In this document: positions 26,277-35,628 of the stretch, piece after piece
Layout: each line of letters starts with the position of its first letter
How positions within the stretch are numbered: the stretch's first letter is position 1
NCBI RefSeq assembly: GCF_022843985.1
Contig: NZ_JALHMP010000007.1
Span: 124,001-188,000, forward strand
From: Phreatobacter sp.
GTDB taxonomy: Bacteria; Pseudomonadota; Alphaproteobacteria; Rhizobiales; Phreatobacteraceae
Direction: 5' to 3'
Length of the DNA: 64,000 nt
Program-made: the position numbers and the translations under genes
The notes under the pieces: model-generated
What the model saw: only the letters and a program-made list of their open reading frames with translations
The model's database searches: none
What the model was told of the DNA's origin: nothing

Positions 26277-27185
26277 TCAGGGACCTGCACATCGTTGCGC
26301 GTCGAATTCGGCGGCGATGCGCTGGGCCATTCGCGCGATCGTCGCCGGGATGGGGTTCGCCGCGCTCTCTCCATAGACCACATGGAACCGCATCGGCGGC
26401 AGGACAACATTGACGTTGATGCGTGCAAGTCGCGCCACGTCGGGATGATCCTCGACCATGGGCGCGGGCAGGGCGGCGATGCCGCCGCTGTCGCAGAGGA
26501 GCCGGATCATCGTGGCGATCGAGTTGGAATTGTAGATGCGCGCCTGGTTTGACGGGACGCCATGCTGTTCCAGAAGGCGCAGGATGGCCTGATGCGGCTG
26601 CGATCCCTTCGAATAGGCGAACAGGGGATGAAGGATGACATCGGACAGTTCGAGCCGCGCTGGCAGGCCGAGCTTGGCTGACGCAAACCAAGCGCATTCG
26701 AAGCTGCAGACTTCGATGCTCTGCAAGGTTTCATCCATGACGGGGCCCATCAGGATCCCGAGGTCGACGCTCCCGTCGCGGATGAGTTCGGCTATGTTGC
26801 GGCTCGTGTCGACCGTCAGGTCGAGGCTGACATGGGGGTATGTCGCCTTCATCTGGTCGAGCAAGCGGGGAAGCCACGTGTAGACGATCGTGTCGACCGT
26901 GCCGATCGCGATGGTCCCGCTGAGGGTCGCCGGCGATCCGATCCCGGTGCGGAATTCGGCCACCAGTTTGACGATCTCCTCGGCCCGCGCGAGCGCACTC
27001 AATCCGTGAGGCGTCAGGACCACCGACCGCATGTCGCGTTCGAACAGGCGTACGCCCAATTGGCGCTCCAGGGTGGCGATGCGGCTGGAGACGGCCGCTT
27101 GCGTCGTATTCATCCGTTCGCCTGCCGCGGAAAAACTCTTGAGGCGGGCGACCATCAGGAAGGTCTCGAGAAAACGCAGGTTCAT
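26277..27185 (-). CDS. LysR-family transcriptional regulator
   Basis: The 302-residue protein has an N-terminal winged helix-turn-helix (M-N-L-R-F-L-E-T-F, then T-T-Q-A-A-V-S-S-R-I-A-T-L-E) and a periplasmic-binding-like effector domain. It lies 105 bases upstream of the amidase gene on the same strand, so it may share or control the amidase-RraA-ABC-HyuAB operon. Its inducer would then be the transported substrate or a ring-opened product. Confidence 0.9.
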   Translation of the reverse strand: MNLRFLETFLMVARLKSFSAAGERMNTTQAAVSSRIATLERQLGVRLFERDMRSVVLTPHGLSALARAEEIVKLVAEFRTGIGSPATLSGTIAIGTVDTIVYTWLPRLLDQMKATYPHVSLDLTVDTSRNIAELIRDGSVDLGILMGPVMDETLQSIEVCSFECAWFASAKLGLPARLELSDVILHPLFAYSKGSQPHQAILRLLEQHGVPSNQARIYNSNSIATMIRLLCDSGGIAALPAPMVEDHPDVARLARINVNVVLPPMRFHVVYGESAANPIPATIARMAQRIAAEFDAQRCAGP

Positions 27186-27525
27186 GGCGCGAACTGTCCG
27201 TCACATTCGCTCGCCTTGCAATGCGCGCCCGTCAGCAGCGCCCCGAAGGCGCTGTGCCTCTACCCCCGAGGCCGCGCTACACGTGCAAAATTCTCCAATA
27301 ATCTGCCGGAGCCGAAAACGGACATTCCGGATGTTCGCAATGAGCCCGAAAGCCGACTTACCATCAGGCCTGGTCTGCGCGCGATGGCCCGCTGAGGCAG
27401 GCCAACGCCCGCACGGGGGGCCGGCTTTGCGACGGCGAGCCGAAACCCATGCCGAAACGCAATTGGGGTAAGCGTTAGAGCAAGTCGCGATACAGCCGAT
27501 TTTTCTCAGCAAGATCAATAGGCAT
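27186..27525. other. Intergenic, nothing recognised
   Basis: The gap between lysR and the tRNA has short unlike ORFs on both strands and no clear repeat, terminator or gene. It includes upstream sequence of the lysR gene. Confidence 0.5.
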
Positions 27526-27602
27526 TGGCGGTCCCGAAGGGATTCGAACCCCTGACCTTCGGTTTAGGAAACCGCTGCTCTATCCTGCTGAGCTACGGGA
27601 CC
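27526..27602 (-). tRNA. tRNA-Arg (CCT)
   Basis: The minus strand reads a full cloverleaf of 77 bases: acceptor GGTCCCG paired with CGGGACC, discriminator G and encoded CCA. The D-loop holds AGCTCAGCAGGATAGAGC, the anticodon loop is TTCCTAA with anticodon CCT (stem GCGGT/ACCGA, outer pair mismatched), and the T arm holds GGTTCGAATCC. CCT reads AGG arginine codons. Confidence 0.95.
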
Positions 27603-27667
27603 GGCGCGCCTTCTATCTCACGCCGGCCGGCCGGGCGGCAAGCCGTGAAAGCACCTGACAGCCCCGA

Positions 27668-29365
27668 TCAGGCGCCGAAGAAGGAGCTCCGCTTTGGCGG
27701 CGCGGGCGCCGGCTGCTCGGGACCTGGATCATCCGGCGGGCGGGCCATCGGGAAGACGGTTTCGGTTGGAACGATCTTCGGGCGGCTCGCGGCCGCAGGC
27801 GCCGGGTCGTTGGCCGGCTCGGCCGGAGGCTGGGCGGCCGCCTCCACCCTCTTCGATGCGGGCGCGGCCTGCCTCTCCTCCTCGGCCGTCACCACCGGCT
27901 CAGGCGGCAGTGCGACCGGTGCAGGCTGAACCTCCGGCTCATTCGCCGCCTTAGGCGCCGTCACCGGTTCGACCGCCACCGGGGCCAGCTCGATGACGGG
28001 CGCCAGGACCGGCGGTGCCGGCTGTTCCGCCTCGTGATGATCGGCGAGGACATCGTCGACCTGCAGCACTGGTCCACCGATCTCGGCGACGGGAACCTTC
28101 CACTCAAAGGCGTCGAGGCGGCCGGTCACCAGCGAGGCCGGCAGCCAGACGTCGCTCGCCTGGCCGTCGGCGGTCCAGACCGGATCGCGCGCGGCGCGCA
28201 GCGCCCGGGCCATCCATTCGCGGGCGCGCCCGTGATCGCCGTGTTCCTTGGCGCTGATCTCGGCCTGCAGCAGGCAAGCCCGCTGGGTCGGTGTCGCCGT
28301 GGCGGCGATGTCGTCAAGGGCGCGCCGGGCGACGGCGAACTCGCCCGCATCGATGGCGGCGCGGGCGATGGCCATCAGGCCCTCGGGATGGGAGGGGACG
28401 AGGCGGGCGAGATATTCGACGCGCTTCAGTTCGTCGAGGCGCGCATCGCCCCGTCGGGCATGGCAATAGACCTCGGCGAGGTCCGGATGCGGCGTTGCCT
28501 TCCAGGCCGCCTCGATCACCCGTGAGGCTTTGCGCGCATCGCCGTCGGCGGCGAGAAGGCGGCCGGCCACCACGGCTGCCGGGACGAGGGTCGGCGCCAG
28601 CCCGTGCGCCTCGATCGCCAGGGCCTTGGCGGCGACGGGGTCGCGGTCCTCAAGGGCGATGGCCTTGGCGGTGAGCAGAACGGCGCGGCGACGCCTGGCC
28701 TGGTCCTTGTCGATGACCCGGGCCGCATAGTGCTTCTCGATGCTGGTCAGTGCGCCGTCCCAGTCGCCGCTCAGCGTCTGGCTCTCCAGGATCGCCTGGG
28801 CGGCCCATCCGGCCGAGGCCGATTCCCGGATTGCCTCGTCGGCGATGGCGCGCGCGGCGACCGTGTCGGATCGGCGCTGCGCTTCCACATAGAGCCCGCG
28901 CAGCCCAAGAAGCCTGGTCTCGGGCGCGCCGAGCATGGCGCGGAACGCCTGTTCGGCGCCACCGCGGTCGCCGGCGAGTTGGGCCGTCTGCGCCTTGAGC
29001 AGCAGGGTCAGCGGCTGGTCGGGCGCATATTTTGCGGCCTCGGCGGCGTGGCGCTCGGCACTGCGCCGGTCGCCGGCGCCGATGGCGATGATGCCCCGGC
29101 TGATCGCCTCGGTGCCCTTGCGTCGGCGCCTGCGGCGCAGTGCGCGGGCGGCGAGCGCCGGGCTGGCGATCAGCCAGCGGGTGAGGCCGATCACGGCCAT
29201 CACCAGGGCGGCGGCCACCACCAGGGCGATCAAGCCTGTGAGAACCTCGAATTCGATCTGGCGGCCGAGCCAGAGGATGGAGACGGTGCCGGGCTGATCG
29301 GCCATCCAGGCGGCGCCGAAGCCAAGCGCGCCGAGAAGGACGAGGAAGAGGACTAGGCGGATCAT
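27668..29365 (-). CDS. hemY: HemY-like membrane-anchored TPR protein
   Basis: The 565-residue protein has two N-terminal membrane spans (about residues 2-20 and 40-65) with the HemY_N pattern, a long helical region of TPR-type repeats (about 90-400), and a Pro/Ala-rich tail. It is the proteobacterial HemY co-transcribed with hemC/hemD, not the protoporphyrinogen oxidase also called HemY. Its exact role in haem synthesis is unsettled. It follows the Mic60-like gene by 9 bases. Confidence 0.85.
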   Translation of the reverse strand: MIRLVLFLVLLGALGFGAAWMADQPGTVSILWLGRQIEFEVLTGLIALVVAAALVMAVIGLTRWLIASPALAARALRRRRRRKGTEAISRGIIAIGAGDRRSAERHAAEAAKYAPDQPLTLLLKAQTAQLAGDRGGAEQAFRAMLGAPETRLLGLRGLYVEAQRRSDTVAARAIADEAIRESASAGWAAQAILESQTLSGDWDGALTSIEKHYAARVIDKDQARRRRAVLLTAKAIALEDRDPVAAKALAIEAHGLAPTLVPAAVVAGRLLAADGDARKASRVIEAAWKATPHPDLAEVYCHARRGDARLDELKRVEYLARLVPSHPEGLMAIARAAIDAGEFAVARRALDDIAATATPTQRACLLQAEISAKEHGDHGRAREWMARALRAARDPVWTADGQASDVWLPASLVTGRLDAFEWKVPVAEIGGPVLQVDDVLADHHEAEQPAPPVLAPVIELAPVAVEPVTAPKAANEPEVQPAPVALPPEPVVTAEEERQAAPASKRVEAAAQPPAEPANDPAPAAASRPKIVPTETVFPMARPPDDPGPEQPAPAPPKRSSFFGA

Positions 29366-29374
29366 GATCTCTCC

Positions 29375-30964
29375 TCAGCCTCCGCTCAGGGCGCTGGCGG
29401 CATCGGTCGACAGGCGGCGCAGAGCGGATTCGGCGGCGGCACGGGCGCGGGCTTCGGCGGCCCAGTCGGCCCCCAGAGCCCGGACCGGTTCCGGCAGCCG
29501 GTCGAAATCGGCCAACGCTCCGGCAAGGTCGGCGCGGCGGAGTTTCGCCTCGATGCGGGCGACCGCAGACGGCACGTCGTCGCCGGCCGCCTCGCCCACC
29601 GGGCGGATACGGACGAGGTTCTGCGCGCTTGCCGTCAGGCGTTCGAGCATCGTGCCGTCGGCTGCGGGGCCGGGTGCGGCGCGCAGCAGTGCCGGCGCCA
29701 GTGCAGCGAAGCGCTGGGCAAGGGCGCCCGTCGCAGCGAGGCCGCGTTCCGCATGGGGTTGCAGGGCGCCCACGGCCTCGGCGGGCAGGCCGAGGGCGCC
29801 CGCCATCCGCAGTTCCGCGACAAAGGGCTGGCCGCGGTCGACGGCGGCACGCAGCGCGCCAAGCCCCACGACAAGGGCGGCACGCCGGCTGGAATCGCCC
29901 GCCTGCGCCCGTCCCGCTTCGAGTGCCGCGACCTTCTCCGTGAGGGCGGCGCCAGAGGCCGCTGTCGCCTTCACCTCGGCCTCGAGCAGCTGGAGGGCGC
30001 TGCCGATCTCGGCGATACGGCCGGACTGCGGCGCGGTCAGCGCGGCGATCCGCGCCTCAACGCGCGCCATGTCGATGGAAGGGGCGGTCGACGGCGCGGG
30101 CGGCGTGGCGCGCTGGGCCGCGGCAACAGCCTCGACGGCGGTCTTGAGGGCGTCGATCTCGGTCCTCAGGGGCGCCAGATCGACGACCGGCGCCGCGGCG
30201 GTTGCGGCCGATCCGCCGCCTGTTGGGGCCTGCCGCTGTTCGAGTGCGGCGAGGCGGGAGTCCAGACTGGCGCGCGCCGTGTCGAGGGCCTCGATGCGGC
30301 GGGTGACAGGCGCGAGGTCGACTGGTGCGGCGGCAGGGCCGGAAGCGGGTGCCGCCGGGCGCGCCACGATCTGGCGGACCTGGCCGTCAAGCGCGGCGAG
30401 GCGCTGTTCGAGGGCCGCGTTGTCCTGGCGGGCGGCACCGGCTGGCCAGTAGCCGGCCATCTGGGCGCCGACGGCGAGGCCGCCGGTCAGAAGGGCTCCG
30501 ATCAGGCCGGCGGCGGCGAGCTGGCCGAAACCGGGACCAGCCGGGGCCGGCGCTTCCGGTGGGGCGACCGCCGCGTGATGGTCGGGCGGCGATGGCTCGC
30601 GCGGCGCATCCCGGTCAGAGGCCATCGACGGAGCGCGATCGGCTTGCCCAGCGGATTGGGGCGTAGGTTCCTCCGGGACGGCACCCGCAGCGGTCGGTGC
30701 CGTGGCCGGCTCCTGGGTCGCGACCGGGGCGTCGGCTGGCGTTGCCGTTGCGGCAGGAGCGTTGCTCACCGCGACGTCTGCGGCCACCGCTTCAGGCACC
30801 GGCATGCTGTCCGGAGCCGCTTCGGGGGCTGTCTCGGCCGTCGCGGCGTGAGCCGGCGCGACGGTCGCCGCCGGCACCACTTCCTGCGCCTCAAGAGTGA
30901 TCGTCGGGGCCTTGCCGCGACGCTTGAGCTTCGGATCGTCGCTCGGGCGGTCGTTACTGGCCAT
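29375..30964 (-). CDS. Mic60/mitofilin homologue (COG4223-type)
   Basis: The 529-residue protein has a Pro/Ala-rich cytoplasmic N-terminus (to about residue 145), one membrane span (F-G-Q-L-A-A-A-G-L-I-G-A-L-L, about 150-170), a long coiled coil (about 180-345), and a helical C-terminal mitofilin-like domain. Alphaproteobacterial Mic60 proteins have this order, are encoded in hem operons, and shape intracytoplasmic membranes. The link to bchE in this window makes a role in membrane invaginations plausible. Low sequence conservation lowers certainty. Confidence 0.7.
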   Translation of the reverse strand: MASNDRPSDDPKLKRRGKAPTITLEAQEVVPAATVAPAHAATAETAPEAAPDSMPVPEAVAADVAVSNAPAATATPADAPVATQEPATAPTAAGAVPEEPTPQSAGQADRAPSMASDRDAPREPSPPDHHAAVAPPEAPAPAGPGFGQLAAAGLIGALLTGGLAVGAQMAGYWPAGAARQDNAALEQRLAALDGQVRQIVARPAAPASGPAAAPVDLAPVTRRIEALDTARASLDSRLAALEQRQAPTGGGSAATAAAPVVDLAPLRTEIDALKTAVEAVAAAQRATPPAPSTAPSIDMARVEARIAALTAPQSGRIAEIGSALQLLEAEVKATAASGAALTEKVAALEAGRAQAGDSSRRAALVVGLGALRAAVDRGQPFVAELRMAGALGLPAEAVGALQPHAERGLAATGALAQRFAALAPALLRAAPGPAADGTMLERLTASAQNLVRIRPVGEAAGDDVPSAVARIEAKLRRADLAGALADFDRLPEPVRALGADWAAEARARAAAESALRRLSTDAASALSGG

Positions 30965-31033
30965 CCGCTGTCTCCCGCTTGCCCCTCGGGATGGTTTAGC
31001 GCGCTGGCGGACCCCGCCGCAACCCGAGTCAGG

Positions 31034-31732
31034 TCAAAGGGCGTCGAGGAGGGCGGTCTCGTCGGGCCGCTGAGCGCTCATGACGCATGAGGCGGCGAGA
31101 GGTTCCAGCATCGCCGCCACTGCCGGTGACAGGCAGAGATGACGGAGGCGGCGGGCCTCGGCAGCCCATCCCCGGGTAAGGCACAGGTCGCAGAAGACCT
31201 CTGAGGCGCGCGGCGAAAAGTGTAGCACGGCGTCGAGGGTTCCACCCGCCAGGTTTTCCGCCGCAGCCTCCGGCCACGCGGCTGCCGGCGTCATCCGGTA
31301 GATGACGGCAGCGACGACGGCGAGCCCGGACGGAGCAAGGGCCTTGGCGAGGTCGCCGGCCCGGTCCTCGCCGCCAGGATGGAGAACTCGGGCGCCGCGG
31401 GGAAGACCGGCAGCCGCAATGAGCGTCGCCAGGGCACGCAGGTCCCCCGCCGCGGAGCGGATGTCGCTGAAGCCGGCCGCGGCCAGCGCCCCGGCCGTGC
31501 GGTCACCAACGGCAAAGGCGGGAAGCCCTGCCAGCGCGCCGCGCCTGTCCGCGGGCATCATGGCGATCGTGCGGGGGCTGGTGACGGCCAGCGCGGCAAA
31601 GGGCCCATCGATCTCCGCCGCGACCGGCTCGGCGACGAAGAGCGGCGCCACCACCGCCTCGTGGCCGCGCCTCGCCAGGGCCCCGGCCGTCCGGGAGGCC
31701 TCCGGTTCGGGCCGCGTCACGAGGACGCGCAT
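31034..31732 (-). CDS. hemD: Uroporphyrinogen-III synthase
   Basis: The 232-residue protein fits Hem[13 protein letters not shown] at the N-terminus, two alternating Rossmann-like domains, and F-S-P-R-A-S-E near residue 173. HemD closes hydroxymethylbilane to uroporphyrinogen III, the branch point of haem, B12 and bacteriochlorophyll. HemD sequences diverge strongly, but its ATG shares one base with the hemC stop (TGATG), which supports the call. Confidence 0.88.
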   Translation of the reverse strand: MRVLVTRPEPEASRTAGALARRGHEAVVAPLFVAEPVAAEIDGPFAALAVTSPRTIAMMPADRRGALAGLPAFAVGDRTAGALAAAGFSDIRSAAGDLRALATLIAAAGLPRGARVLHPGGEDRAGDLAKALAPSGLAVVAAVIYRMTPAAAWPEAAAENLAGGTLDAVLHFSPRASEVFCDLCLTRGWAAEARRLRHLCLSPAVAAMLEPLAASCVMSAQRPDETALLDAL

Positions 31733-32661
31733 CAGTGGGTTCCGAAGAATCCGGCGCCGGCGCGCCCCTTGAGTTCGGCGCCAGCGTCGCGCCCGAGGGC
31801 GACGGCGTCGCCCGAGGTTCCGGAGCGCGCCGCCACGTGGCTCTCGCTGCCGTCGGGCCGGAGGATCTCGCCGGTAAAGGACAGGGCGTCCCCTTCGAGG
31901 CGCGCAAGGCCTGCGATGGGCGTGCGGCAGGAGCCGTCGAGAATGGCGAGGAAGGCCCGCTCGGCAGCGAGGGCGAGGGCGGTCGGCGGATGGTCGAGCG
32001 GGGCGAGCAGGTCGCGCGTCCGGGTGTCGTCGAGCCGGGTCTCGATGCCGATGGCGCCCTGGCCGACGGCGGGCAGGAAGCGCTCCGTCGCGACGATTTC
32101 GGTGACCTCGTGGGCGATCCCGAGGCGGTTCAGACCGGCCATGGCGAGCATGGTGCCCGCGACGTCGCCGGCATTGAGCTTGGCGAGCCTGGTCTGGACG
32201 TTGCCGCGGAAGGTGATCACCTCAAGGTCCGGCCGCTCCCGCCGTATCTGCGCCTGCCGGCGCAGCGAGGAGGAGCCCACCACCGCGCCCTTCGGCAGGC
32301 CGGCGAGCGTGGTCGCGGCGCGGCCGATGAATCCGTCGCGCACATCCTCGCGCGCGAGGAAGCAGACGAGGCCGAGGCCCTCGGGCAGGGTGGTCGGCAT
32401 GTCCTTGGAGGAATGGACGGCGAGATCGATGCGGCCATCGAGCAGCTGCTCCTCGATCTCCTTGGTGAAGAGCCCCTTGCCGCCGGCTTCCGACAGGGGC
32501 CGGTCGAGGATGGCGTCACCGGTGGTCTTGATGATCTCGACGGCGATCTCGTCTTCCGCAACGCCGTGGGCTTGCGACAGGAGGCGTCGGACCAGGTGGG
32601 CCTGGGCGAGCGCCAGGGCGGAGCCTCGGGTGCCGATGCGGAGGAAGGGCGATTGCGCCAT
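31732..32661 (-). CDS. hemC: Hydroxymethylbilane synthase (porphobilinogen deaminase)
   Basis: The 309-residue protein has the full HemC pattern: [30 protein letters not shown] and Cys245 in D-G-S-C-R-T-P-I-A, which holds the dipyrromethane cofactor. It makes the linear tetrapyrrole used by HemD. It is divergent from tsaD, an arrangement widespread in alphaproteobacteria. Confidence 0.97.
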   Translation of the reverse strand: MAQSPFLRIGTRGSALALAQAHLVRRLLSQAHGVAEDEIAVEIIKTTGDAILDRPLSEAGGKGLFTKEIEEQLLDGRIDLAVHSSKDMPTTLPEGLGLVCFLAREDVRDGFIGRAATTLAGLPKGAVVGSSSLRRQAQIRRERPDLEVITFRGNVQTRLAKLNAGDVAGTMLAMAGLNRLGIAHEVTEIVATERFLPAVGQGAIGIETRLDDTRTRDLLAPLDHPPTALALAAERAFLAILDGSCRTPIAGLARLEGDALSFTGEILRPDGSESHVAARSGTSGDAVALGRDAGAELKGRAGAGFFGTH

Positions 32662-32755
32662 GGGAAGGTCCGGTGATACGCGGGACCCAGATCATAGCGA
32701 GGGATCGGCGGACAGGAAGACCCGTCGAACCGCCTGTGGCGGAGGTTGAGGCTTC

Positions 32756-33838
32756 ATGCTGGTTCTCGGAATCGAGACCACCTGCGACGAGACGGCGGCG
32801 GCGGTCGTGCGCGTGGGCGCCGATGGGCGCGGCACGATCCTGTCGAATATCGTGCGGACCCAGATCGCGGATCATGCGCCCTATGGCGGCGTGGTGCCGG
32901 AGATCGCCGCGCGCGCCCATGTGGAAATCGCCGACCGTGTGACGGCCGAGGCGCTGCGGGTGGCCGGGGTGAGCGCCGGCGACCTCGACGCCGTGGCGGC
33001 GGCGGGGGGACCTGGCCTCGTCGGCGGCGTCCTCGTCGGGCTCACCACCGCCAAGGCCATGGCCCTGGTGCTGGGCAAGCAACTGGTGGCGGTCAACCAC
33101 CTGGAGGCCCATGCCCTGACGGCGCGGCTCACCGACGATGTCGCCTTCCCCTTCCTGCTGCTGCTCGTCTCTGGCGGCCATACCCAGCTTCTCGCGGTCA
33201 GGGGTGTCGGCGACTATGCCAAGCTCGGCACGACGATCGACGACGCCATCGGCGAGGCCTTCGACAAGGTCGCCAAGCTTCTCGGCCTGCCCTATCCGGG
33301 GGGGCCTGAGGTGGAGCGCCGGGCGACGACCGGCGATCCCCGCCGCTTCGCCTTCCCGCGGCCGCTTCACGGCCGCCCCGAACCGGACTTCTCGCTGTCG
33401 GGCCTGAAAACCGCCGTCCGCATGGCGGCGGAGGACCTGCGCGCGGCGTCGGGGACGCTCTGCGCACAGGACGTTGCCGATCTCTGCGCCTCGTTCCAGG
33501 CGGCGGTCGCCGACATGGTGGCCGACCGCTGCAGGCAAGCGATCCGGCTGTTCCGGGCGCGCCATGGCGAACCCACGGCCCTGGTGGTCGCCGGGGGTGT
33601 CGGCGCCAACCAGACCCTCAAGGCCGTCCTGCAGAAGACCGCGGACGAGGCCCGCTTGCAGCTGGTGGTCCCGCCGCCGAAGCTGTGCACCGACAATGGC
33701 GCGATGATCGCCTGGGCCGGCGCCGAGAGGCTGAGGCTCGGCCTCAGCGATCCGCTCGGCGTGGCGCCGCGGGCGCGCTGGCCGCTCGATGCCGGCGCCA
33801 CCACCATCGGGTCGGGCCGGCTGGGGGCCAAGGCATGA
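32756..33838 (+). CDS. tsaD: tRNA N6-threonylcarbamoyladenosine transferase TsaD
   Basis: The 360-residue protein has the metal-binding N-H-L-E-A-H motif (His115, His119), the N-terminal G-I-E-T-T-C-D-E-T, and S-G-G-H-T. TsaD moves threonylcarbamoyl to A37 of tRNAs reading ANN codons, with TsaB/TsaE. Start ATG at 32756. It leads the tsaD-gpsA operon opposite hemC. Confidence 0.97.
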   Translation: MLVLGIETTCDETAAAVVRVGADGRGTILSNIVRTQIADHAPYGGVVPEIAARAHVEIADRVTAEALRVAGVSAGDLDAVAAAGGPGLVGGVLVGLTTAKAMALVLGKQLVAVNHLEAHALTARLTDDVAFPFLLLLVSGGHTQLLAVRGVGDYAKLGTTIDDAIGEAFDKVAKLLGLPYPGGPEVERRATTGDPRRFAFPRPLHGRPEPDFSLSGLKTAVRMAAEDLRAASGTLCAQDVADLCASFQAAVADMVADRCRQAIRLFRARHGEPTALVVAGGVGANQTLKAVLQKTADEARLQLVVPPPKLCTDNGAMIAWAGAERLRLGLSDPLGVAPRARWPLDAGATTIGSGRLGAKA

Positions 33839-33860
33839 GCGGCGGAAAGGGAGCGGTGGG

Positions 33861-34853
33861 ATGACGGACAGGACGCGGGTTGCGGTTCTCGGCGCCGGAG
33901 CCTTCGGAACGGCGCTGGCCAATGTGGCGGCGCGGGCCGGCTGCCGTGTCTCGCTCTGGGCCCGGGAAGCGGCGACGGTGGCCGAGATCAACGGCCGCCG
34001 CACCAATCTTTCCCGGCTGCCGGGCGCGCAGATCCATGACCAGGTGACCGCGACGGCGGCGCTCGAGCAAGCGCTCGCCGCCGATATCGTTCTGATGGTC
34101 GTCCCCGCCCAGGCGCTGCGGGCGGTTCTTTCAGCCTGCGTGCCGCATGTCCCGCCCGGCACGCCGCTGGTCGTCTGCGCCAAAGGTATTGAGCGCACCA
34201 CGGGCCGCTTCCTGTCGGACATCGTCGGCGAGGTCGCCCCGGCCTGCGTGCCCGCCGTGCTGTCCGGACCGAGTTTCGCCGCCGATATCGACCGCGGCCT
34301 GCCGACGGCCGTGACCGTCGCCGCCGCCGAGGGGGCGGTCGCCCGCCGCCTCGCCGCCGCGCTCGGTTCGCCGGCCTTCCGCCTCTATCACTCCACCGAT
34401 GTGCGCGGCGTCGAGATCGGCGGTGCAACCAAGAACGTCCTCGCCATCGCCGCCGGTATTGTCGCCGGCCGCCGGCTCGGTGCCAGCGCGACGGCGGCGA
34501 TCACCGCCCGGGGCTTCGCCGAAATGACGCGGTTCGGCACGCATTTCGGCGCCAAGGCCCAGACAATGATGGGCCTCTCGGGTCTCGGCGACCTGATCCT
34601 CAGCTGTGCAAGCGTCCAGTCGCGCAACTTCGCCCTTGGCCACGCGCTGGGCGAAGGCAAGGGACTCGATCTTCTTTCCGGCAAGGGGGCGCTTGCGGAA
34701 GGCGCGCTCACCGCAGAGATATTGGTGGAGAAGGCCCGCGAGGCCGGCATCGACATGCCGATCGCCGAAGCCGTCGATGCCGTGCTCGGCGGCATCATCG
34801 ACGTCGACCAGGCGATCGTGCAGCTGATGGCGCGGCCGCAGCGGGCCGAGTGA
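33861..34853 (+). CDS. gpsA: Glycerol-3-phosphate dehydrogenase [NAD(P)+]
   Basis: The 330-residue protein has the GpsA dinucleotide fold V-L-G-A-G-A-F-G-T-A-L, S-G-P-S-F-A, catalytic Lys in G-A-T-K-N-V, and S-R-N-F. It reduces dihydroxyacetone phosphate to sn-glycerol-3-phosphate for phospholipid synthesis. It begins 22 bases after tsaD with a GGGAGCGGTGGG ribosome-site region. Confidence 0.96.
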   Translation: MTDRTRVAVLGAGAFGTALANVAARAGCRVSLWAREAATVAEINGRRTNLSRLPGAQIHDQVTATAALEQALAADIVLMVVPAQALRAVLSACVPHVPPGTPLVVCAKGIERTTGRFLSDIVGEVAPACVPAVLSGPSFAADIDRGLPTAVTVAAAEGAVARRLAAALGSPAFRLYHSTDVRGVEIGGATKNVLAIAAGIVAGRRLGASATAAITARGFAEMTRFGTHFGAKAQTMMGLSGLGDLILSCASVQSRNFALGHALGEGKGLDLLSGKGALAEGALTAEILVEKAREAGIDMPIAEAVDAVLGGIIDVDQAIVQLMARPQRAE

Positions 34854-34890
34854 GTGTTCAGGTGACCAACGGGAGGCGATGGAGCAGCCG

Positions 34891-35181
34891 ATGACCAATT
34901 TCTTCGACAAGCTGGCCCGCGGGGTCGAGGCCGCGACCAAGGCCATGGGCTCCGATCTGGTGGCCGAGACCCATCCCTTCGACCTTAGCCATTCGGTGGT
35001 CTTCCCCGTCGCCAAGTTGATGAAGCGGCGCACGGGCGGCGAGCCGATCGTGGTGATCGAGCTCTCCGACGGCAAGACGACCATGACGCTGGCGGAGTTC
35101 GACCGGTTCGTCACCGAGCTCGACGCCTTCCGTAAGCTCATCCCCTCCGTCGCCACCGGCCCGAAGATCGAGGGCGCGTGA
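34891..35181 (+). CDS. Conserved small protein, unknown
   Basis: A 96-residue soluble protein (M-T-N-F-F-D-K-L-A-R-G) with no recognised motif. An earlier ATG at 34879 has its GGAGG only 2 bases away, whereas the ATG at 34891 has GGAG 6 bases upstream, so I prefer the latter. It is directly abutted by the EVE-domain gene (TGA then ATG), showing an operon with gpsA. Confidence 0.6.
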   Translation: MTNFFDKLARGVEAATKAMGSDLVAETHPFDLSHSVVFPVAKLMKRRTGGEPIVVIELSDGKTTMTLAEFDRFVTELDAFRKLIPSVATGPKIEGA

Positions 35182-35604
35182 ATGGCGTACTGGCTCTACA
35201 AGTCCGAGCCCTTCAAGTGGTCTTGGGACCAGCAGGTTGCGGCGGCCGACAAGGGCACGTTCTGGGACGGCGTGCGCAATCATGCCGCCAAGCTCAACCT
35301 GATGCGCATGAAAGCCGGTGACCGCGGCTTCTTCTACCATTCCAACGAGGGCAAGGAGATCGTCGGCGTCGTCGAGGTGATCCGCGAGGCCTATCCGGAC
35401 CCGACCGCTGCGGCGGGTGAGCCCTGGGTGGTGGTCGATATCAAGGCGGTGAAACCGCTGCAGGTCCCGGTCAGCCTCGAAGCGGTGAAACATGCGCCCG
35501 ACCTTGCCGACATGGCGCTCCTCAGGCTGTCGCGGCTCTCGGTCCAGCCGGTGACGGACAGGGAATGGGCTATCGTCTGCGCGATGGGCGGGATCGATCC
35601 CTGA
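35182..35604 (+). CDS. EVE-domain (PUA-like) protein
   Basis: The 140-residue protein has the EVE hallmark start M-A-Y-W-L-Y-K-S-E-P and then W-D-G-V-R-N-H-A-A, G-D-R-G-F-F-Y-H-S-N, typical of the thymocyte nuclear protein 1 fold. EVE domains bind modified bases in DNA or RNA; the cellular role is unclear. It follows the small upstream gene without gap. Confidence 0.9.
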   Translation: MAYWLYKSEPFKWSWDQQVAAADKGTFWDGVRNHAAKLNLMRMKAGDRGFFYHSNEGKEIVGVVEVIREAYPDPTAAAGEPWVVVDIKAVKPLQVPVSLEAVKHAPDLADMALLRLSRLSVQPVTDREWAIVCAMGGIDP

Positions 35605-35628
35605 AGCATTACGGATAGGGAAGCCGGC

